DNA from: CAZCYE01 sp964502775
Lineage (GTDB): Bacteria; Actinomycetota; Acidimicrobiia; IMCC26256; PALSA-555
Assembly (NCBI GenBank): GCA_964502775.1
Contig: CAZCYE010000064.1
Span: 1 to 9,482 of the forward strand
DNA: 9,482 bases
Reading direction: 5' to 3'
Shown: positions 3,973 through 9,482 of the stretch, one piece after another
Layout: every line of letters starts with the position of its first letter
Numbering within the stretch: the first letter of the stretch is position 1
Made by a program: the position numbers and the translations under genes
The notes under the pieces: model-generated
What the model saw: only the letters and a program-made list of their open reading frames with translations
Database searches by the model: none
What the model was told of the DNA's origin: nothing

Positions 3973-6923
3973 GGTCGGTCTCCTTCGCGGTCCGCGTCGT
4001 CGACATTCCCCTCGTGTTCGAGTGGTGGGCACGAGCACATCACGTTGCGGTCGCCATGCGCATTGTCGATGCGGCTCACCGGGGGCCAGTACTTGTCGTG
4101 CTCGCCTCGCCCGTCCTGTCCGTCCTCCCCGATGCCGGCTGGGAACGCGGCGCGCTGACGCGTGTACGCGCGCGACCAGTCGTCGGCCACCACGTCGGCG
4201 GCCGGGTGCGGTGCCCGGCGCAGCGGGCTGTCGTCGAGCGGCCACTCCCCCCGCTCGACCGCGGCCGCCTCCTCGCGGATGGCGATCATCGCGTCGCAGA
4301 ACCGGTCGAGCTCGCCCTTGGCCTCCGACTCGGTGGGCTCCACCATGAGCGTGCCCGCCACCGGGAACGACATCGTGGGCGCGTGGAAGCCGTAGTCGAT
4401 GAGCCGCTTGGCCACGTCCTCGGCGGTGACCCCGCTCGCCGCGGTGAGCGGGCGCAGGTCGAGGATGCATTCGTGCGCGACGAACCCGTGCGCGCCGGTG
4501 TACAGGACCGGGTAGTGACCGTCGAGTCGGCGCGCCACGTAGTTGGCGGCCAGGATCGCCTGAAGTGACGCCCGGCGAAGCCCCGACGGGCCCATCATCC
4601 GCATGTAGGCCCACGAGATCGGGAGCACGCCCGCGGAGCCCCACGGCGCGGCGCTCACGGGCCCGACGCCCGACGCGGGCCCAGCCTCGGGCCGGAGCGG
4701 GTGGTTGGGCAGGAACGGCGCGAGGTGGGCGCGCACCGCGACCGGCCCCACCCCTGGCCCTCCCCCGCCGTGGGGGATGCAGAACGTCTTGTGCAAGTTC
4801 AGGTGGGACACGTCCGCCCCGAACTCACCGGGGCGCGCCAGGCCGACGAGCGCATTCAGGTTGGCCCCGTCGAGGTACACCTGGCCACCGTGGTCGTGCA
4901 CGACGGCGCACACGTCACGAATGTGGGACTCGAACACACCGTGGGTGGACGGGTAGGTGACCATCAGCGCCGACAGCCGCGCCGCGAACTGCTCGGCTCG
5001 TGCCTCGAGGTCGTCGAGATCCACGTTGCCGTCATCACCGGTGCGCACCACCACCACGTGCATTCCCGCCATCGCCGCGCTGGCCGCGTTCGTGCCGTGC
5101 GCCGACGCCGGGATCAAGCACACGTCCCGGCCGTCGTCGCCTCGGCTGCGGTGGTAGGCGCGGATCGCGAGGAGGCCCGCGAGCTCGCCCTGCGAGCCGG
5201 CGTTGGGCTGGAGCGACACCGCGTCGTAGCCGGTGATGGCGCACAGCCAGCGCTCGAGATCGGCGAACAGCTCGAGGTAGCCCCGAGCCTGGTCGAGCGG
5301 TGCGAAGGGGTGCACGTCGGCGAACCCGGGCCAGGTGACCGGCATCATCTCCGCGGTGGCGTTGAGCTTCATCGTGCACGACCCGAGCGGGATCATCGTG
5401 CGGTCGAGCGCGAGGTCACGATCGGCCAGGCGGCGCAGGTAGCGCAGCATCTCGGTCTCGGAGTGGTAGCGCTCGAACACCGGATGCGTGCAGAACGCGC
5501 TCGTGCGGCGCAGCGGCGCGGGGATCGCATCGAGCCCGTCGAGCCCGTCGAGCCCGTCGCCGACCGCGGGCTCGGCGGCGGCGAACTCGAGGTGGAGGCC
5601 GAACGCCGACCACACGGCCTCCACGATCGCCGGGGTGGTGGTCTCGTCGAGCGCGATGCCCACGGTGTCGCCGTCCACGAGGCGGAGGTTGATCCCCCGG
5701 TCCCGCGCCGCGGCACACACCGCGGGGGCCCGCCCCGGCACCCGAACGGTGATCGTGTCGAAGTAGGCACTGGTCAGCACCTCCACCCCGCCGCCCCGCA
5801 GCCCCACAGCCAGCGTGGTGGTCACGTGGTGGACGCGACGGGCGATCCGGCGGAGGCCGTCCGGCCCGTGGTGCACCGCGTAGCAACCGGCCACGACGGC
5901 GAGCAGCACCTGTGCGGTGCAGATGTTGCTGGTGGCGCGCTCGCGGCGAATGTGCTGCTCCCGGGTCTGGAGCGCGAGCCGCAATGCGGGGCGCCCACCC
6001 GAGTCGACCGAGACCCCCACGAGCCGCCCGGGGAGGCTGCGGACGTGCTCGGCGCGCACGGCCATGAAGCCCGCGTGCGGACCCCCGAAGCCGAGCGGCA
6101 CGCCGAAGCGCTGGGACGAGCCCACCGCCACGTCGGCGCCGTGGTCGCCCGGGGGCACGAGCAGCGTGCAGGCCAGCAGGTCGGTGGCCACCACGACCAA
6201 CGCACCATCGGCATGGAGGGCCGCGATCACGGTGCGCAGGTCACGGACGCTCCCGTCGGTGGCCGGGTCCTGGAGCAGCACCCCGAACGCGCCCGCGCTG
6301 AGCCCCGGCTCGTAGGCATCGCCCACCACCACGGCGATGCCCAGCGGCTCGGCGCGTGTGCGCACCACCGCGACGGTTTGGGGATGACAACCGGCGTCCA
6401 CGACGAACGTGGACCCGCGGCCGGGGTTCAGGCGGTGGCAGAGGGCCATCGCCTCGGCTGCGGCCGTCGCCTCGTCGAGGAGCGACGCGCCGGCCACGTC
6501 CAGGCCGGTGAGGTCGGCCACCATCGTCTGGAAGTTGAGGAGCGCCTCGAGGCGACCTTGGGAGATCTCGGCCTGGTACGGGGTGTACGCGGTGTACCAG
6601 GCCGGGTTCTCGATCACGTTGCGGGTGATCACCGGCGGGGTGAAGGTGCCGGCATAGCCGAGACCGATCAGCGACGTGAGCACGTCGTTGGTCTCGGCGA
6701 GGCGGCGCAGCTCCTCGAGTGCCGCGGGCTCGGTGCACGCCTCCGGCAGCTCGAGGCCTCGGTCGCTCCGGATCGCGGCGGGCACCACCGCGTCCGCGAG
6801 CGCGTCGAGCGACGCGAGCCCGAGTGTCTCGAGCATCGCCACGGTGTCGCCCGGCCCGGGGCCGATGTGTCGCTCGACGAAGTCGGTCTCGAGGCCGGAC
6901 CCTCCGGTCACCCGCTGGCTCAT
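3969..6923 (-). CDS. gcvP: Glycine dehydrogenase (decarboxylating), glycine cleavage system P protein
   Basis: GcvP is the PLP enzyme of the glycine cleavage system: it decarboxylates glycine and passes the aminomethyl group to the lipoyl arm of GcvH. The 984-residue product is full length, with both homologous halves in one chain, unlike the two-subunit form. The N-terminus has FVERHIGPGPGDT, and the first half includes NFQTMVADLTGLDVAGASLLDE. The second half has the PLP-lysine motif HLNLHKTFCIPHGGGGPG with Lys712. It ends with the family's RIDNAHGDRNVMCSCPP motif. A Gly-Leu-Asp repeat links the halves at about 456-464. I choose the ATG at 6923: it has GAGGAG about 8 nt upstream and begins the conserved sequence. 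The open frame reaches further up, to 7064, but that stretch is riboswitch RNA. The stop overlaps the peroxidase start. Expression is expected to rise with glycine through the upstream tandem riboswitch. Confidence 0.97.
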   Translation of the reverse strand: MSQRVTGGSGLETDFVERHIGPGPGDTVAMLETLGLASLDALADAVVPAAIRSDRGLELPEACTEPAALEELRRLAETNDVLTSLIGLGYAGTFTPPVITRNVIENPAWYTAYTPYQAEISQGRLEALLNFQTMVADLTGLDVAGASLLDEATAAAEAMALCHRLNPGRGSTFVVDAGCHPQTVAVVRTRAEPLGIAVVVGDAYEPGLSAGAFGVLLQDPATDGSVRDLRTVIAALHADGALVVVATDLLACTLLVPPGDHGADVAVGSSQRFGVPLGFGGPHAGFMAVRAEHVRSLPGRLVGVSVDSGGRPALRLALQTREQHIRRERATSNICTAQVLLAVVAGCYAVHHGPDGLRRIARRVHHVTTTLAVGLRGGGVEVLTSAYFDTITVRVPGRAPAVCAAARDRGINLRLVDGDTVGIALDETTTPAIVEAVWSAFGLHLEFAAAEPAVGDGLDGLDGLDAIPAPLRRTSAFCTHPVFERYHSETEMLRYLRRLADRDLALDRTMIPLGSCTMKLNATAEMMPVTWPGFADVHPFAPLDQARGYLELFADLERWLCAITGYDAVSLQPNAGSQGELAGLLAIRAYHRSRGDDGRDVCLIPASAHGTNAASAAMAGMHVVVVRTGDDGNVDLDDLEARAEQFAARLSALMVTYPSTHGVFESHIRDVCAVVHDHGGQVYLDGANLNALVGLARPGEFGADVSHLNLHKTFCIPHGGGGPGVGPVAVRAHLAPFLPNHPLRPEAGPASGVGPVSAAPWGSAGVLPISWAYMRMMGPSGLRRASLQAILAANYVARRLDGHYPVLYTGAHGFVAHECILDLRPLTAASGVTAEDVAKRLIDYGFHAPTMSFPVAGTLMVEPTESEAKGELDRFCDAMIAIREEAAAVERGEWPLDDSPLRRAPHPAADVVADDWSRAYTRQRAAFPAGIGEDGQDGRGEHDKYWPPVSRIDNAHGDRNVMCSCPPLEHEGNVDDADREGDRP
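5532..5558. repeat. Three tandem 9-bp repeats inside gcvP
   Basis: The 9-bp unit GAGCCCGTC (plus strand) occurs three times without interruption. On the coding strand it gives repeated Asp-Gly-Leu in the linker between the two halves of GcvP. Because the unit is a multiple of three, changes in copy number would lengthen or shorten the linker without breaking the frame. Confidence 0.85.
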
Positions 6924-6950
6924 CGCCCTGGCTCCTCTGCACGCGACGGG

Positions 6951-6974
6951 GCCGAGGGACGTATGCCCCTCGGC
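6951..6974 (-). promoter_or_regulatory. Stem-loop between the glycine riboswitch and gcvP (possible expression platform)
   Basis: In the RNA, GCCGAGGG (6967-6974) pairs perfectly with CCCTCGGC (6951-6958) around an 8-nt loop. It lies directly after the second aptamer and about 15-20 nt before the gcvP Shine-Dalgarno sequence. There is no U-run after the stem, so it is not a standard intrinsic terminator. It may be part of the switching platform, but the mechanism (translation, Rho or other) cannot be read from the sequence. Confidence 0.5.
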
Positions 6975-6979
6975 TCCCC

Positions 6980-7172
6980 CGCTGTCATGGGACCTGAGAG
7001 ATTCGCCGGGAATCCGGCTTTCCCCTTCGGTGAGAACCGGCTCCGGGCCCTCGGGGCCCGACACCGACTCTGCTCTCCAGCGTGGCCTCGCCCGAGCGGT
7101 TCGTGGGCCTGAGAGGTTCCGGGAGTGGTTGCTCCTTCGGCGCCCCGGCTGTGCCGGAGCTCTCCCGCTCGG
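6980..7172 (-). promoter_or_regulatory. Tandem glycine riboswitch (gcvT motif), two aptamers, upstream of gcvP
   Basis: Two glycine aptamers lie in tandem on the minus strand in the gcvT-gcvP gap. Aptamer I (7092-7172) has a perfect 8-bp P1 (7165-7172 with 7092-7099), the opening GGGAGAGCUCCGG, the core CGCCGAAGGAGCAA and the closing CUCUCAGGCCCACGAACCG. Aptamer II (6980-7082) has a 5-bp P1 (7078-7082 with 6980-6984), GGAGAGCAGAG, the core ACCGAAGGGGAAAGCC and AAUCUCUCAGGUCCCAUGACAG. A 9-nt linker joins them, as usual for this class. Glycine riboswitches normally turn on glycine-cleavage genes when glycine is plentiful. This one sits downstream of gcvT, so it should control gcvP and the coupled peroxidase gene, but not gcvT itself unless transcription also starts further upstream. 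Confidence 0.95.
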
Positions 7173-7192
7173 GGTCGATGGCGTGTGCCCGC

Positions 7193-7198
7193 AGCGTA
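7193..7198 (-). promoter_or_regulatory. Candidate -10 element for the riboswitch-gcvP transcript
   Basis: TACGCT on the minus strand fits the TANNNT pattern of GC-rich actinobacterial promoters. It would place a transcription start near 7186, about 14 nt before the first aptamer. No TTGACA-like sequence lies at the usual distance, so this is only a suggestion. The gcvT stop codon lies just upstream at 7212-7214. Confidence 0.3.
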
Positions 7199-7211
7199 CC
7201 CGGGCCGGGGC

Positions 7212-8315
7212 TCAGCCGGAGCGGGGCACGAACGGCGTCGGCACCACGGTCGCGGCGACCGGGCGACCGCGCACGTCGATCGTGACCGCGGCGCCGTCGG
7301 GCACGTCTGGGGGCAGGAAGGCGAGCGCGATCCCCCGTTCCAGCACGGGTGAGAAGTTGCCGCTGGTGACCACGCCCGCGGGGCGTGCCCCACCGTCGGT
7401 GTCGACCGGGTACCCCGGGCGCGGCACGTGCCGCCCCTCGGCGAGCAGTCCCCGCAGGCGCCGGTGCACCCCCTGCTCGCGCTCGGCCTCGAGCGCGGCG
7501 CGGCCCCGGAACGCTCCCTTGTCGAAGCGCACCACCCACGCGAGATCGGCCTGGAGCGGTGTGATCCCCGGTCCCAGCTCGTGGCCATGAAGGGGCAGCC
7601 CCGCCTCCAGGCGGAGCGTGTCCCGGGCTCCGAGCCCGGCGGGCACCACGCCCGCGTCCAGGACCGCCCGCCACAGGCCGCCGGCCTCCTCGGCGGGGAC
7701 ATGGACCTCGATGCCGTCCTCGCCCGTGTAGCCCGTGCCCGCGACCCAGCCGGCCCCGTTCCCCAGGCCCTGCACCGCGAAGCGGGCGACCCGCGCGTGG
7801 TCACCGAGCACCTCGGCCACCCGCTCGCGCGCGCGCGGACCCTGGATCGCGAGCACGGCGCGATCCGCGGTGATGTCGACGGCGTCGCAGGCGCCGGGAG
7901 CGACGGGCGTGCCCACGGCGTCGAGCGCGGCGAGCGCGTCGAGCAACGCCCGCGTGTTGGAGGCGTTGGGCATCACGAGGAACTCGTGGTCCGCCACCCA
8001 CCACACGATGATGTCGTCGACCACGTGCCCGTCATCGGGATCGAGGAGGTGCGTGTACTGCGCGCGCCCGGGCCCGATGCGGCGGAGATCATTGGTGAAC
8101 GACCACTGGAGCACGGCCTCGGCACCCGCGCCCTCGACGCGTACCGAGCCCAGGTGCGAGACGTCGAAGACCACCGCGTCGTTCCGGCAGGCGAGGTGCT
8201 CGGCGATCACCCCCTGGTACTGGATCGGCATCTCCCAGCCGCCGAACTTCGCCATGCGCGCACCGAGCGCGCGGTGCGCGGCGTCGAGCGGGCTGTGTCG
8301 CAGGGTGCCGGCCAT
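7212..8315 (-). CDS. gcvT: Aminomethyltransferase, glycine cleavage system T protein
   Basis: GcvT releases ammonia from the aminomethyl-lipoyl-GcvH intermediate and transfers the methylene group to tetrahydrofolate. The 367-residue product has the usual family length and motifs: SPLDAAHRALGARMAKFGGWEMPIQ at the N-terminus (first 20: SPLDAAHRALGARMAKFGGW), FDVSHLGSVRVEG (50-62), the VVDDIIVWW segment whose Asp100/Asp101 pair matches the catalytic-aspartate region, GTGYTGEDGIEV for folate binding, and GLGARDTLRLEAGLPLHGHEL. The ATG at 8315 starts close to the conserved sequence, although no clear Shine-Dalgarno precedes it; a TAGGCT 9 nt before it may drive a nearly leaderless mRNA. It is separated from gcvP only by the glycine riboswitch. 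gcvH, which usually accompanies these two, is not in the window. The assignment is secure. Confidence 0.96.
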   Translation of the reverse strand: MAGTLRHSPLDAAHRALGARMAKFGGWEMPIQYQGVIAEHLACRNDAVVFDVSHLGSVRVEGAGAEAVLQWSFTNDLRRIGPGRAQYTHLLDPDDGHVVDDIIVWWVADHEFLVMPNASNTRALLDALAALDAVGTPVAPGACDAVDITADRAVLAIQGPRARERVAEVLGDHARVARFAVQGLGNGAGWVAGTGYTGEDGIEVHVPAEEAGGLWRAVLDAGVVPAGLGARDTLRLEAGLPLHGHELGPGITPLQADLAWVVRFDKGAFRGRAALEAEREQGVHRRLRGLLAEGRHVPRPGYPVDTDGGARPAGVVTSGNFSPVLERGIALAFLPPDVPDGAAVTIDVRGRPVAATVVPTPFVPRSG

Positions 8316-8324
8316 GGCGGGCGC

Positions 8325-8330
8325 AGCCTA
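8325..8330 (-). promoter_or_regulatory. Candidate -10 element giving a near-leaderless gcvT mRNA
   Basis: TAGGCT on the minus strand ends 9 nt before the gcvT ATG, so a start 7 nt downstream would leave a leader of about 3 nt. The absence of a Shine-Dalgarno sequence before gcvT fits this, and leaderless mRNAs are common in actinobacteria. No convincing -35 is seen. Confidence 0.25.
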
Positions 8331-8354
8331 TGGGAGTGCGGAGCGGCGAGCGCC

Positions 8355-8374
8355 CGCGAGCCGGGTAACCCGGC
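8355..8374. repeat. GC-rich palindrome related to the repeat cluster at 690-869
   Basis: The 102-bp gap before gcvT (8316-8417) contains GCCGGGT-A-ACCCGGC, a perfect 7-bp inverted repeat at 8360-8374. The 13-mer CGCGAGCCGGGTA at 8355-8367 recurs exactly, in the opposite orientation, at 845-857 beside the glycosyltransferase gene. The flanks are also rich in GAGCG/CGAGC words. This marks both places as members of one dispersed intergenic repeat family. Confidence 0.55.
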
Positions 8375-8417
8375 GAGCAGCGAGGCGCGACCGGAAAGAC
8401 GGAGCGGAGTCGACCCG

Positions 8418-8762
8418 TCAGGCCGTCTCGGCCTCGCGCCGGTCGGGTCGTGGGGTCGGGGTGTCGAGGCGCGCCATCGTCGCCATGTCGGCGTCGTCGA
8501 GCTGCGATGGCGGCTCGAGTCCGTACTTGACCAAGAGACCCAGGTAGTCGCGCTGGTAGAGCACCTTCACGTTCACGTTCGGATACAGCTGGCCGAGGCG
8601 GCGCGCCTTGCGGTTCTTCTTGGTGACCAGCTTCTGGTTGAGCGTCGTGATCTCGATGTAGAGATCGTGCGCGGGAAGGTAGAAGTCGGGCGTGAAGGCC
8701 TGGGCCGGTTTGCCGTCGCGGTCGTGCTCGAGGACGAAGGTGCGGGGCTCGTACTCCCACAC
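8418..8762 (-). CDS. Small PD-(D/E)XK-like protein, putative nuclease; true start unresolved
   Basis: The listed start is the first canonical start codon in frame, the GTG at 8762, giving 114 residues. Its core is FTPDFYLPAHDLYIEITT, with Asp26 and Glu37, followed by Lys-rich KLVTKKNRKARRL and then VNVKVLYQRDY. This fits the PD-(D/E)XK nuclease fold with an unusual E-x-T third position. I recall similar uncharacterised proteins in actinobacteria. The frame, however, continues upstream without a stop to 8852 and codes for HNSERQFAKLLDFYGIVWEYEP, which looks like the conserved first helix and strand of the same domain (first 20: HNSERQFAKLLDFYGIVWEY). That part contains no ATG, GTG or TTG. The preceding in-frame codon is the TGA of the MerR gene. 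The real product may start at a rare codon (ATC at 8847-8849), be made by read-through as a MerR fusion, or be broken. Activity and partners are unknown. Confidence 0.65.
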   Translation of the reverse strand: MWEYEPRTFVLEHDRDGKPAQAFTPDFYLPAHDLYIEITTLNQKLVTKKNRKARRLGQLYPNVNVKVLYQRDYLGLLVKYGLEPPSQLDDADMATMARLDTPTPRPDRREAETA

Positions 8763-8852
8763 GATGCCGTAGAAGTCGAGCAGCTTCGCGAACTGCCGCT
8801 CAGAGTTGTGGGCGAAGCGAACGTGCTCGTGAGGGAGCGGCGCGTCGATCCC

Positions 8853-9425
<573 letters not shown>

Positions 9426-9429
9426 AGTG

Positions 9430-9441
9430 CCGTAACTACGG
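9430..9441. repeat. Short inverted repeat between promoter and MerR start
   Basis: CCGTA (9430-9434) and TACGG (9437-9441) are reverse complements separated by AC. The site lies at about the transcription start and before the MerR start codon, a position where a repressor could bind, including the MerR product itself. Its half-sites share the CCGTA core with the boxes at 2950-3011. This is only a suggestion. Confidence 0.35.
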
Positions 9442-9448
9442 CCTTGTG

Positions 9449-9477
9449 ACGCTAGCGGTCCCCCGGCTCCCCGTCAA
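9449..9477 (-). promoter_or_regulatory. Sigma-70-type promoter for the MerR gene
   Basis: On the minus strand TTGACG (9472-9477) is followed after exactly 17 bp by TAGCGT (9449-9454), which fits the TANNNT -10 pattern. The start would be near 9442. That leaves about 17 nt before the GTG at 9425 or about 40 nt before the GTG at 9401; the latter leaves room for the Shine-Dalgarno-like GAGGGGAG. Confidence 0.65.
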
Positions 9478-9482
9478 CGCCA

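Noticed and set aside
3973..4644. N-terminal extension of the peroxidase frame
   Set aside because: It overlaps the conserved end of gcvP in another frame and has no domain; the ATGA start at 3972 begins the family's PQPG motif.
6924..7064. Longer gcvP start upstream
   Set aside because: The extra 47 codons fall in aptamer II and the platform of the riboswitch and are not GcvP-like; the ATG at 6923 has a good Shine-Dalgarno sequence.
4701..7112. Plus-strand open frame of 803 codons
   Set aside because: It is antisense to gcvP and the riboswitch, with His/Arg/Gly-rich low-complexity translation and no recognisable domain.

Overview
The window is very GC-rich and essentially every gene lies on the minus strand, so transcription runs from right to left. 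A MerR-type regulator resembling mycobacterial Rv1830, sitting beside glycine-cleavage genes, together with the codon bias and TANNNT-type promoter elements, suggests a high-GC actinobacterium. An Acidimicrobiia-like lineage is possible but is only inference. Seven complete genes, one gene with an unresolved start and one truncated gene can be supported.

Right part (about 9482 to 7212): a good sigma-70-type promoter precedes a MerR regulator. Next comes a small PD-(D/E)XK-like protein in the same reading frame as the MerR gene, separated from it only by a TGA and with no ATG/GTG/TTG before its conserved first helix. Then comes gcvT (glycine cleavage T protein). A GC-rich palindrome lies in the 102-bp gap before gcvT.

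Middle (about 7200 to 3064): a tandem glycine riboswitch with two recognisable aptamers fills the gap between gcvT and gcvP and leads gcvP (glycine decarboxylase, P protein). The gcvP stop codon overlaps, as ATGA, the start of a gene for a cytoplasmic class-B-like dye-decolorizing (heme) peroxidase, so this peroxidase should share the glycine-responsive transcript. gcvH is not in the window.

Left part (about 3063 to 1): a 277-bp gene-free stretch carries repeated CCGTACC/GGTACGG boxes, a TTGACA and a hairpin-rich leader. It precedes what looks like an envelope cassette: a small secreted protein with a signal peptide and a C-terminal transmembrane segment plus Arg-rich tail, a processive family-2 glycosyltransferase, a compact exosortase/archaeosortase-family protein with the Cys-Arg-His triad, and the start of a further membrane-anchored protein that overlaps the exosortase gene. 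The working model is a dedicated sorting system: the exosortase-like enzyme processes the tail-anchored secreted protein, while the glycosyltransferase makes or attaches a glycan. The function of the cassette is inferred; the motifs are visible in the sequence.
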